24,683 nt of DNA from Myxococcota bacterium (lineage in GTDB: Bacteria > Myxococcota_C > UBA6777). The translations under genes were made by a program, and so were the position numbers. Location: contig JAKLKB010000106.1 in the NCBI GenBank assembly GCA_023150835.1, positions 1-24,683 on the forward strand. The letters are read 5' to 3'. The notes beneath the pieces were generated by a model. It saw nothing but the letters and a program-made list of their open reading frames with translations. It had not been told where the DNA came from and did no database searches. Shown one piece after another: positions 12,028 to 19,061 of this stretch (position 1 is the first letter of the stretch; the number at the start of each line of letters is the position of its first letter).

Positions 12028-12678
12028 ATGAATCTACGCAAGCCCAACGGTCGCCCCTACCGCATCGTTTTGACGGGTGGCCCGGGGGGAGGAAAGACCA
12101 CCGCAGGAGATATCTTCCGCCGCGAGTACCGAGACGAAGTGGTCTTGGTTCCCGAAGCCGCAACCATCCTGTTTTCGGGCGGTTTCCCACGACGCAGCCA
12201 GCCCGAAGCGGTCCATGCTACCCAACGTGCGATCTTTCACCTCCAACGCAACCTTGAGGATCTTTACACTTGCACATCCAGCCAAAGTGTTCTGTTGTGC
12301 GATCGTGGAACCCTCGATGGTGCGGCGTATTGGCCCGAAGGCCCGCAGCACTTTTACGAAACGCTGAACATCGACATATCCCGAGAGATCGAGCGTTATG
12401 ATGCGGTGATCTTTTTTGAAAGCGCTGCTGTGGGCGGAAGTTCGATCGAAGGCGGAAACCCTGTACGCACCGAAGATCTCGAAGAAGCTGCGCGACTCGA
12501 TCGACGATTGCGCGATATCTGGTCGCTGCATCCGTGCTTTGAAGTTATCCCCCACAGCGCCTCCTTTTTCGACAAGATCAAGGATGCTCTTTATGTGCTG
12601 CACGAACTGTTAAAAGAACAGCTTCATATCCCGCCTCGTGTCGTCGCATCCGTCCTCAGCGACATCCAGCGCCCATAA
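12028..12678 (+). CDS. P-loop ATPase of the AAA_28 / NadR-kinase-like type
   Basis: This is a 216-residue cytosolic nucleotide-binding protein. A strand IVLTGG leads into the Walker A loop GGPGGGKT (residues 17-24). A strand VVLVPEAAT follows at 39-46. A Gln/Arg-containing helix around 58-78 (QPEAVHATQRAIFHLQRNLE) and the Walker-B-like LLCDRGTLDGAAYW (D92) match the AAA_28 family. That family also includes NadR-type nucleoside kinase domains, so a small-molecule kinase activity is possible but the substrate is unknown. The ATG at 12028 is chosen because a strong AAGGAGG (12013-12019) lies 8 bases upstream and family members begin just before the first strand. An in-frame TTG extension to 11926 is rejected. 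It is a single gene, divergent from gyrB and convergent with the beta-barrel gene. Confidence 0.85.
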   Translation: MNLRKPNGRPYRIVLTGGPGGGKTTAGDIFRREYRDEVVLVPEAATILFSGGFPRRSQPEAVHATQRAIFHLQRNLEDLYTCTSSQSVLLCDRGTLDGAAYWPEGPQHFYETLNIDISREIERYDAVIFFESAAVGGSSIEGGNPVRTEDLEEAARLDRRLRDIWSLHPCFEVIPHSASFFDKIKDALYVLHELLKEQLHIPPRVVASVLSDIQRP

Positions 12679-12732
12679 CCCTCCCATCCCCTCTCTGCAT
12701 CTCAGGGGCAAGAGCGACGCAGTTGACAAAAA

Positions 12733-12857
12733 CCCCGTGTTCGTGGCGTTTCAAGCGACAGAGTCGTCTGGTTGAAAAACTTGCGATCTCTTCGCCGATA
12801 CGGGGTCAAGGGGGCAAAGACCCCTTGTGGGGTTTGGGGCAAAGCCCCATAAAAACC
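12733..12857. repeat. Dispersed three-hairpin intergenic repeat, copy 2
   Basis: This copy has the same length (125 bases) and ends as copy 1 (7223-7347): CCCCGTGTTCG and TTTCAAGCGA on the left, then ATACGGGGTCAAGGGG, CCCCTTGTGGGG and TGGGGCAAAGCCCCA on the right. The middle 40-50 bases diverge more. The loop sequences differ while stem complementarity is kept. It sits between the convergent ATPase and beta-barrel genes, the same context as copy 1. Confidence 0.82.
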
Positions 12858-12882
12858 ATCCAAAAAGCCTGTTCTATTAGGG

Positions 12883-14145
12883 TTAAAAGCGTAAAGACAG
12901 ACCAGCAAGAAAGAGATTACGCAGATACTGTACCCCACCCGCACTAAAGCGGTTGGTGTAAAAGCTATAACGCAGATCGAGGTGTAGGGGTCCAGCGATG
13001 GGTCGGGAGAGGCGGATGGTTGCGCTGGTCAGGTTGGCGTCGTTGTCGGCTTGTTGGAGCAGGGTGTTGAGGGTGAGTCCGTTGCGGAAAGAGCGAAACA
13101 GCAATTGGGCTTGAAGGACGAGGGTGATCCGCCAAGGGAGTTCGATCGCGCTGAGAAAATGGACGCGATGGCCTAAGAAGGATTCGCCATAAGACGGAGA
13201 ATCCAGCAGTTCAAAGTGATAAGAGATCTCGATTAAGACGACATACAAAAAGCGTAAAGAGAGGCCGATTTGATGAGAAAGATCGGAGCGAGGGATGAGC
13301 AGGGGCAGCGGAGAGGCGTCGGAGTCGGGGGGTGGATCGAAGCGAAAAGCGTAAAAGAAACGGGATAGATCATAGCTGAGTTGTGCGCGAAACATTCGAT
13401 GAAATTGCTTGCGAACGCTCAGGTGATAGGTGTCGCCGTGATAGGAGAAGCGCTGACCATCGGAGATCCGAATGGCTTTGCCAAAGGGTGGGTTGTCGTC
13501 AAGTCCCTCCAGATGGACGTCTTGGAATCGTTCGAGGTGTCGAAAAGAAAAAGCGCTATAGCCACCGCGCAAAGTAAACAGCCAATTTTCGGGGGCAAAC
13601 CACATCGCGACAGCTTGGGCGACCCCAAAGGAGTATTCGCGGCTTTCGTTGATGCGACGGCTATCGGCTCCTTGGGCGGAGATGCCGATCAAAAAACGCG
13701 GATGTAAGCGGAGATAGTATTGTGTTTCAAGGCGTTGGACGATCGAGCTTTCATCGTGGTATTGAAAAAACACCTTCCCACCGATCCCGTAGCGCAGGCT
13801 CCAAAGGTGCTTGGCATCGGCATAACGGAGGGTCGCGACTCCCCCCCATTGATGGAGTCCATCGGATTGGATCGCAGCGGGCGGGATCTCGGGGGGGATG
13901 GATACGACGCCGTCGATCTTGGCCCAACGAAGGGTGGATGAGGTTTGTTGAGGGTTGAGGACGGTCAATCGGCGCACATTGTCATCATATCCCATCTTGA
14001 CATGAAGTTGGAGTTTGAGACTCCACCGCCCCCACTGCCAAGCGTGCGCATACGAAAAAAAGCCTGTCCCAAACAAGAGGCTCCAGACAAGGACGATTCC
14101 TGCGCAGAGGCGGGGAGAGACAAATCGCCGATATCGCGTACACAA
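12883..14145 (-). CDS. Predicted outer-membrane beta-barrel protein
   Basis: This is a 420-residue protein with no family I can name. Residues 1-35 are a signal peptide with a hydrophobic core (LCAGIVLVWSLLFGTGFF) and an AHA-type cleavage site. The mature part consists of alternating polar/aromatic strands (for example TLRYADAKHLWSLRYGIG, HLDLRYSFYTNRF) and ends in LSLRF. A C-terminal Phe after an alternating strand is the usual signal for barrel insertion. It would sit in the outer membrane, perhaps as a pore or a partner of the upstream coiled-coil protein. The start is TTG at 14145 (reads TTG TGT ACG), with GAGGTG about 7 bases upstream. That Shine-Dalgarno overlaps the stop codon of the upstream gene, 11 bases away, suggesting translational coupling. 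Confidence 0.75.
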   Translation of the reverse strand: MCTRYRRFVSPRLCAGIVLVWSLLFGTGFFSYAHAWQWGRWSLKLQLHVKMGYDDNVRRLTVLNPQQTSSTLRWAKIDGVVSIPPEIPPAAIQSDGLHQWGGVATLRYADAKHLWSLRYGIGGKVFFQYHDESSIVQRLETQYYLRLHPRFLIGISAQGADSRRINESREYSFGVAQAVAMWFAPENWLFTLRGGYSAFSFRHLERFQDVHLEGLDDNPPFGKAIRISDGQRFSYHGDTYHLSVRKQFHRMFRAQLSYDLSRFFYAFRFDPPPDSDASPLPLLIPRSDLSHQIGLSLRFLYVVLIEISYHFELLDSPSYGESFLGHRVHFLSAIELPWRITLVLQAQLLFRSFRNGLTLNTLLQQADNDANLTSATIRLSRPIAGPLHLDLRYSFYTNRFSAGGVQYLRNLFLAGLSLRF

Positions 14146-14156
14146 GGGGAAACACC

Positions 14157-15422
14157 TCAGCGTTGTTTTTTCGCACGGCGTTGACGTTCTTTGCGTTCCA
14201 GTTGTGAGGCTTTTCGCAGAAAGCGGCGCTGTTGTTTGCGCAAGGCTTCCAGTTGGCGTGTCAGCCGATGTTTGTAGTCTCGCAAAGCTTTGATCTTTTG
14301 ATCAAGGGGGCCTTGTGGATTCATCGGATCTTGCGCGGTGGTGTCAGCGCGTTCGCTTGGAAGAAAGCCGACCTGCGGTCGCATCTGTGTTGGGCTTGGG
14401 GTGCTGCCTTTGGGCAGGCTGTCGGTGGAAGGTGCAGGGGAGGGCGCTCCACTTCCAACGGCGGGTGGGGTGGGATGGCTTTCAAAGCTGTTGCTATCTT
14501 TGCTTGGCGCGGTGGTGCCGCGATTTGGATCGGAAGATCCTTGTTGTGCGCCGCTTTGCGGAGCGGAAGATCCTTGTTGTGCGCCGCCTTGTGGAGCGGA
14601 GGGAGACGAGTTGGTTTGGACGCGGGTGGGAGCTTGTTTTTCGCGCCCACCTGCGACACGGGGGTTGCGATCGTTTTCGTTGAAGAGTTCGTCTTCTTGG
14701 GTCATTTCCGAAACACGTTGTGCGAGTTTTTGATCTTGCTGGGTGCGTTGCTGCTGCTGTTCGAGTGCGTGAAGTTTGGCTTGTAGATGTTTCATCCGAC
14801 GTGCGATGCGATCTTCGATATCGCGCAGAGTATCGACCTTTTGGCGGATATCCGAAGGCCCATCCAGCGGATCGATCCGAACGACGGGCGTGTTGATCGC
14901 AGGGCGTTGTGGTGTTTCTTGCAACGCGGGATGGATTTTTTTTGCGCGATCGGACCACACGACGATGCTTTCACGAACGGTTTGGCGTTCGGCATCGGTG
15001 CGTGCTTGGTTCCAACGCATCTGCAATGCGTACAGGTTTTTTCGGATGATCGAGAGCAGTTCGCGGCGCAGCCCTTCTTGTTCGAGGTGATGGCTGTGCC
15101 ATGCGCGCTCAACGCGCTCAAGCTTTTGGCCCCATACTTGGGCATTTGCGCGCAAGGTGGGCAAGCGCAAACGAGCGGGCAAACCAAACAGTCCGCCACG
15201 TTCGGCATCTCGTTTGAGAGCATCCAATTGGTCCGCCAAGGTTTTGACTTTTTCTCGAAGAATCGTGCGTTTTTGTTGCAAGGTTTGGCCGCGTTGTTGA
15301 TGTTGTGACCAACGCGCAGCCGCTTCGCTCCAAGACGGAGCGGCGCTTGTGGTGAGCGAGGACAGCAAAAACGCCATCCCCACCAGCCACCCTGCGAATT
15401 GTTTTTTCCACCAACCCAACAT
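14157..15422 (-). CDS. Secreted coiled-coil protein of unknown function
   Basis: This 421-residue exported protein was not recognised. A signal peptide covers about 1-28 (AGWLVGMAFLLSS core, cleavage around TSAA). Helical, Gln/Arg-rich coiled-coil segments are seen at about 38-75, 185-245 and 370-421. They are separated by a disordered Pro/Ser/Gln/Gly linker (about 255-355), which holds an 11-residue duplication (GAQQGSSAPQS, GAQQGSSDPNR). The C-terminus is very basic (RKERQRRAKKQR), which could bind LPS, peptidoglycan or other acidic surfaces. It is the first gene of a two-gene unit with the beta-barrel protein, so a shared envelope role is inferred. The ATG at 15422 has AAGGAG 8-9 bases upstream. 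Confidence 0.78.
   Translation of the reverse strand: MLGWWKKQFAGWLVGMAFLLSSLTTSAAPSWSEAAARWSQHQQRGQTLQQKRTILREKVKTLADQLDALKRDAERGGLFGLPARLRLPTLRANAQVWGQKLERVERAWHSHHLEQEGLRRELLSIIRKNLYALQMRWNQARTDAERQTVRESIVVWSDRAKKIHPALQETPQRPAINTPVVRIDPLDGPSDIRQKVDTLRDIEDRIARRMKHLQAKLHALEQQQQRTQQDQKLAQRVSEMTQEDELFNENDRNPRVAGGREKQAPTRVQTNSSPSAPQGGAQQGSSAPQSGAQQGSSDPNRGTTAPSKDSNSFESHPTPPAVGSGAPSPAPSTDSLPKGSTPSPTQMRPQVGFLPSERADTTAQDPMNPQGPLDQKIKALRDYKHRLTRQLEALRKQQRRFLRKASQLERKERQRRAKKQR
14536..14601 (-). repeat. Two 33-base repeats in the coiled-coil protein's linker
   Basis: The 33-base unit beginning GATCCTTGTTGTGCGCCGC on the plus strand occurs at 14536-14568 and 14569-14601 with few differences. It encodes the duplicated GAQQGSS segment in the disordered linker. 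Confidence 0.7.
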
Positions 15423-15473
15423 CGATATCGCTCCTTACACAAAAGGTCTGTTTCATTTTGCTCGAACGCAATC

Positions 15474-15501
15474 CCTATACCACAAGAACAGTTGATCGCA
15501 A
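15474..15501 (-). promoter_or_regulatory. Candidate promoter of the coiled-coil/beta-barrel pair
   Basis: On the minus strand TTGCGA (15496-15501) lies 16 bases from TATAGG (15474-15479). The -10 has an upstream TGG, matching the extended -10 form TGnTATAAT. Transcription would begin about 45 bases before the ATG at 15422. Confidence 0.42.
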
Positions 15502-15559
15502 CAAGCCAAAAATAAAAAGAAAAGCAGCTCGCCCTCCTTCCCGCCAACGCAAACAAACG

Positions 15560-15590
15560 AGAAATCTGAGACACACCCTCAGAAATCTGA
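15560..15590. promoter_or_regulatory. Direct repeat AGAAATCTGA x2 with an internal inverted repeat
   Basis: AGAAATCTGA occurs at 15560-15569 and again at 15581-15590, 21 bases apart (about two helical turns). Between them CTGAG and CTCAG (15566-15570, 15578-15582) are complementary. It lies in the divergent gap between the coiled-coil gene and truA, about 60 bases upstream of the candidate -35 for the former. This looks like a regulator-binding site; the factor is unknown. Confidence 0.3.
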
Positions 15591-15610
15591 TAGCACAACA
15601 GCGCTCGAAT

Positions 15611-15670
15611 GGTTTTTGTGGGGTGCCGCCCCAGACCCCGCAAGGGGCCATGGCCCCCTTGACCCCATCC
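15611..15670 (-). repeat. Dispersed hairpin repeat, partial copy 3 (reverse orientation)
   Basis: Read on the minus strand, this shows the right half of copies 1 and 2: GGGGTCAAGGGGGCC, then CCCCTTGCGGGGTC, then TGGGG-CGGCA-CCCCA and ACAAAAACC. The left end (CCCCGTGTTCG) is missing. It ends about 30 bases upstream of the truA start. Confidence 0.75.
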
Positions 15671-15701
15671 ATGTTTGATGATCGAGGAAGAGAAGGAAAG
15701 A

Positions 15702-16481
15702 ATGTTGTCACGCAAGATATTGATTACATTTGAGTTTGATGGAACAGACTATGCGGGTTGGCAGCTACAACCCGCGCAGCGCACAGTACAAGGCGTTTTG
15801 GAAGAAGCCTTGCGTGAGGTATTGCAAGATCCCGATCTACGGGTAACAGGGAGTGGTCGAACAGACGCGGGAGTTCATGCGTTGGGGATGTGTGCTACCT
15901 TCACAACGCCGCTACCGATTCCGCTCGAAGGGTTGGTGCGTGGTGTCAACAACAAGTTGCCCGACGATCTACAGATCTTGCAAGCACGCGAAGTCCCCTC
16001 GGCTTTTTGTGCGCGGCGCTGGTCAAAAGGAAAGTTGTATCGCTATCGCATCTGGAATCACCTGCGTCCTTCGGCTTTAGAGCGGGATCGTGCGTGGCAT
16101 ATCTTCGATCCGCTCGACGTCGGGCAGATGAGGGAAGGTGCAAAGCATCTTCTCGGTCGTCACGACTTTTCGGCTTTTCGTGCATCAGGATGTTCATCCA
16201 CGCACCCGATACGCGAGCTTTACGATATCCGCATCTTTCGAGAGGGTTCGATGGTGACGATCGAGGTGTCGGGATCGGCGTTTTTGCGACACATGGTGCG
16301 AAATCTTGTGGGGGTGTTGGTTCCTGTTGGAAAAGGGCTGCGTCCACCCGAATGGGTACGCGAAGTGTTGCAAAGCGGTCATCGCGGAAAAGGCGGGCTG
16401 ACCGCCCCCCCCCAAGGGCTTTATCTTGTCGAAGTGTATTACAACTTCGCACCCACCGAACAATATCCAACCAGTTTGTGA
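15702..16481 (+). CDS. truA: tRNA pseudouridine(38-40) synthase TruA
   Basis: This is a 259-residue protein of normal family length. TruA isomerises uridines 38-40 in the anticodon stem-loop of many tRNAs. The N-terminal domain has FEFDGTDYAGWQLQP (about 10-24) and the catalytic motif GSGRTDAGVHALG with Asp55. The central RWSKGKLYRYRIWN and the late SGSAFLRHMVRNLVGVLVPVG segment are TruA-specific RNA-binding and active-site parts. The ATG at 15702 is chosen because GAGGAAGAGAAGGA lies just upstream and the family starts here; an in-frame ATG at 15678 has no Shine-Dalgarno sequence. The gene is convergent with ssb, with a gap of only 34 bases and no clear terminator. Confidence 0.96.
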   Translation: MLSRKILITFEFDGTDYAGWQLQPAQRTVQGVLEEALREVLQDPDLRVTGSGRTDAGVHALGMCATFTTPLPIPLEGLVRGVNNKLPDDLQILQAREVPSAFCARRWSKGKLYRYRIWNHLRPSALERDRAWHIFDPLDVGQMREGAKHLLGRHDFSAFRASGCSSTHPIRELYDIRIFREGSMVTIEVSGSAFLRHMVRNLVGVLVPVGKGLRPPEWVREVLQSGHRGKGGLTAPPQGLYLVEVYYNFAPTEQYPTSL

Positions 16482-16515
16482 GGCCAGAAAAATCTGATCA
16501 TACCAAGGCGAGAGC

Positions 16516-17001
16516 TCAGAAAGGGATATCGTCATCTGGTTCGAAGGAGGGAGGGGGGGGGTTCCAATTTTCGTCGCGTTGAGGTTGTTGATTTTTGCTG
16601 GGGGCTGGGCGTGTTGAGGGTGTGTTTTGTTGGGCAGGGCGCTCAAAGCTTTCGGAAGACTCGCCACCACGGGAATCAAGAAAGATCACATCGCGTGCGA
16701 CGATATCGGTGACGTAGCGGGTGACACCTTCTTTGTCTTCGTAGCTGCGGTTTTCGATCTTGCCTTCTACATAGACACGACGACCTTTTGCGAGGTAGCG
16801 TGCGCAGCTTTCCGCTTGCTTTCCCCACACAACGATGTTGTGCCAGTTTGTTTTTTCTTGGGTTTGTCCGCTTTGATCGGTCCATTTTTCGCTGGTTGCG
16901 ATACTGAAGCTGGTGACGGCTCGTCCGTTTGAAGTGGTGCGCTGTTCGGGATCTTTCCCGAGGTTTCCGACGAGGATAACCTTGTTTACGCTAGAAGCCA
17001 T
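16516..17001 (-). CDS. ssb: Single-stranded DNA-binding protein
   Basis: This is a 161-residue SSB, which coats single-stranded DNA as a homotetramer during replication, recombination and repair. The OB fold covers about 1-110, beginning SVNKVILVGNLGKDPE, with the conserved TNWHNIVVWGKQAE and YVEGKIENRSYEDKEG. A Pro/Gln/Asn-rich disordered linker follows. The acidic tip DDDIPF matches the C-terminal peptide that recruits partner proteins such as RecO, PriA and exonuclease I. The ATG at 17001 has AAGGAG 8 bases upstream. The leader contains a perfect hairpin and a candidate promoter. The gene follows the DUF6178-like gene on the same strand. Confidence 0.97.
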   Translation of the reverse strand: MASSVNKVILVGNLGKDPEQRTTSNGRAVTSFSIATSEKWTDQSGQTQEKTNWHNIVVWGKQAESCARYLAKGRRVYVEGKIENRSYEDKEGVTRYVTDIVARDVIFLDSRGGESSESFERPAQQNTPSTRPAPSKNQQPQRDENWNPPPPSFEPDDDIPF

Positions 17002-17028
17002 GATTCTGTCTCCTTGTTAAGATCCGTA

Positions 17029-17047
17029 CGAAGCAAGGTTTGCTTCG
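17029..17047. promoter_or_regulatory. Perfect hairpin in the ssb leader
   Basis: CGAAGCAA (17029-17036), a 3-base loop and TTGCTTCG (17040-17047) form an 8-bp perfect inverted repeat. It lies 27 bases upstream of the ssb ATG and about 11 bases upstream of its Shine-Dalgarno. It has no T-tract. It may be an mRNA-stability or operator element. Confidence 0.45.
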
Positions 17048-17099
17048 TTTGTTTGATTTGGATGCAAACCAACCTTTCGTTTCGTGAGAGTAGGGAGGC

Positions 17100-17128
17100 A
17101 TTGTGTCACAACACGACACAAAGGACAA
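17100..17128 (-). promoter_or_regulatory. Candidate ssb promoter overlapping an inverted repeat
   Basis: On the minus strand TTGTCC (17123-17128) and CACAAT (17100-17105) are 17 bases apart; each matches consensus at four of six positions. The spacer and -10 are covered by a perfect 7-bp inverted repeat, TTGTGTC-N7-GACACAA (17101-17121), which could be an operator. It does not match the LexA box (CTG-N10-CAG). Confidence 0.35.
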
Positions 17129-17137
17129 CGCTTTGAT

Positions 17138-17165
17138 GTCGAGCTGTCCAAAGCCTCGGCTCGAC
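17138..17165 (-). terminator. Stem-loop just after the DUF6178-like gene
   Basis: GTCGAGC (17138-17144) and GCTCGAC (17159-17165) form a 7-bp stem with a 14-base loop, 5 bases downstream of the stop codon of the DUF6178-like gene. No T-tract follows, so intrinsic termination is uncertain. Confidence 0.3.
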
Positions 17166-17169
17166 GGCA

Positions 17170-19026
17170 CTAACGCAGCAAAAAAAGTTGGAAGAAGCGA
17201 GGATCAGGTTGATGTTCAAACGAGAGCATCGAGGCCTCTTCGTGCAAGAGAGCAAAGATCTCTTGAAGAAAGCGCGTTGTGTGGACTTGTTCGCTTTCTG
17301 TAAAGGCGGACATCTGGGCGATATCTGCGTGCAAGGTTTGCGTAAAAGACGCTTGCAGGGGGCGAGGGGGTATAGCCTCTTCGACAAAGATCGCACGCAA
17401 ACAAGGGAGGACTTCTTCGCGAGCCAACGGTCGGAGCGTGAAGTGCTTGTGTAAGTGGAGTTGTCCCCATGCCGTCAAGAACAGGAGGGCAAATTGGATC
17501 TTGTCGAGAGGCTGGGGTTGAAGCAAGGACGGGGCTTGTTGTTGGAGTTCGGAGTGCGAAAATCCAAACAGCGAAAAAAACAGGCGAGGCAAAAAGGCGA
17601 TGTAGTCGAGTGTTTCACTCGCACGCTGGATCTCATCAAGGCTACGAAAAGACCGACTGACTTGACTTCCTTGCTCGAAGACACCGAGGAAAAGGCGAGG
17701 AGTTTGTGCCCGAAGATCGGACAAAAAGCGTTGAAGAGGCGAAGACAGAAGAGAAAAGGGCCTTTTTTGATCAAACAGCGTCAGATGCGGTTCACGTGCG
17801 AGACTTGAAGCGCGCTTTTTGAGGCGCAAAACCTCGGAAAATCCGACACGAAACACCCATTCAAGGTGGTGAGCGCGCAACAGCGTCGCACCACCTTCGA
17901 GATCTGCACCACACGTGGCCTCGATACCGATCTCGATCATCTGTTGGACAAAACGCATCACGCGTTCCAAAGCCCTCGGATCACCCGCCTCCAACTGTTC
18001 GGCAGCGATCATCTTGTTGTTGAGGTACACCATCTCAAACCGCAAACGCGCAACCACCGACGGATCCAGCAAACGCATCACTCCCGCGAGACGGCCTCCA
18101 AAGGACTGTATCGGCAGCAACACGGGTACTTCGGCTCCTTCGGGCGCTGTGGAGGCGGGAAAAGGCGGCGTTTGCTTGGGCAATGGCTGAAACAAGGCGA
18201 TGGCTTCGTAATAATCGACGAATCCGAGATCTTCCATACGGCTTTTGTGAAACTGATACGCTTGTTCTTCAAGATCCGAAGGTAGGCTCCAACGGATCGA
18301 TTCAAACAAGCGATGGCAAAATTCATAGCCGTACATTTCAAAAAGCTTTAGCGCCGCACGAGCAAGCGGCTGCATCGGATCGTTGTCTTCAAAAGGCAGA
18401 TCGATGGTATACGTCCCAAAAGGCGTAACGATGCGCTCCCCCTCGTAGTCTTCGGGTGCGTCTGCTTCGCTGGTGTTATGGACCACAAAGAGCTTTTGAA
18501 AATAAAAAACCAACGCCTCGACATCCAAAGCACGCAAGATCTGCTCGGCTGCATCGAGGTCATCGGACAAAAAGAATTGTAGCCAAGTCGTTAATTGCTC
18601 GGTATCGAGGTGATCTTTGCGCCAGCAGTCGATATCAAGGATGTGTGTGATCTGCTCCTTGTGAGCGAGAGAAAGGACTTCTGCGCTGTCTGCAAGACCG
18701 ATCTCTTTGAGATTGTAAAGAAGCTCTTGGGGCGGCATCGAACGAACCAACAACATCGGAGCCGGAGCATCCAAGATCTGCTTTAACTTTTGCGAACTCG
18801 ACAGCCGAAAAATGTCTTCGCGCATAGCACGCAAGGCTTGGTGTTCTTCCGCAGTAAGCGAAGAATACAGCGTATCCAGTTCGCTTTCTTGTGCCAAAAG
18901 CTCGACTTCTCGGGCTTGAAAGTGATCTGCGCTGATCGCCGCTGCATCTTGCGTCCGTTGGCGCTGCGGCAGTTGGAGTCCTTGCATCCATTCTTTTGCT
19001 TTGGATGATTTCCCGTTTGTGTACAT
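17170..19026 (-). CDS. DUF6178-like protein
   Basis: This is a 618-residue soluble, mostly helical protein with no signal peptide. The segment at about 83-120 (QILDAPAPMLLVRSMPPQEL, then LLYNLKEIGLADSAEVLSLA) and the following LDIDCWRKDHLDTEQLTTWL match my recollection of the DUF6178 family found in delta-proteobacterial lineages; no function is established that I know of. The later part has a PFGTYTIDLPFED segment and long helices, and ends in FFQLFLLR. The ATG at 19026 is used. The frame stays open upstream to 19527 only because it runs antiparallel through the neighbouring gene's 36-bp repeats, and that extension is rejected. The Shine-Dalgarno is weak (AGGA at 11 bases). The gene starts 35 bases after the lipoprotein gene, suggesting one transcript. 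Confidence 0.72.
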   Translation of the reverse strand: MYTNGKSSKAKEWMQGLQLPQRQRTQDAAAISADHFQAREVELLAQESELDTLYSSLTAEEHQALRAMREDIFRLSSSQKLKQILDAPAPMLLVRSMPPQELLYNLKEIGLADSAEVLSLAHKEQITHILDIDCWRKDHLDTEQLTTWLQFFLSDDLDAAEQILRALDVEALVFYFQKLFVVHNTSEADAPEDYEGERIVTPFGTYTIDLPFEDNDPMQPLARAALKLFEMYGYEFCHRLFESIRWSLPSDLEEQAYQFHKSRMEDLGFVDYYEAIALFQPLPKQTPPFPASTAPEGAEVPVLLPIQSFGGRLAGVMRLLDPSVVARLRFEMVYLNNKMIAAEQLEAGDPRALERVMRFVQQMIEIGIEATCGADLEGGATLLRAHHLEWVFRVGFSEVLRLKKRASSLAREPHLTLFDQKRPFSLLSSPLQRFLSDLRAQTPRLFLGVFEQGSQVSRSFRSLDEIQRASETLDYIAFLPRLFFSLFGFSHSELQQQAPSLLQPQPLDKIQFALLFLTAWGQLHLHKHFTLRPLAREEVLPCLRAIFVEEAIPPRPLQASFTQTLHADIAQMSAFTESEQVHTTRFLQEIFALLHEEASMLSFEHQPDPRFFQLFLLR

Positions 19027-19061
19027 CCTGATATCGGTCCTGTCTTGGATTGAAGGGAGGA

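Noticed and set aside
11885-12028. Short open frame ending TGATG at the ATPase start, with AAAGGAGG just before it
   Set aside because: The only start is a TTG directly touching the Shine-Dalgarno, and the peptide looks random. A leader peptide cannot be excluded but is unsupported.
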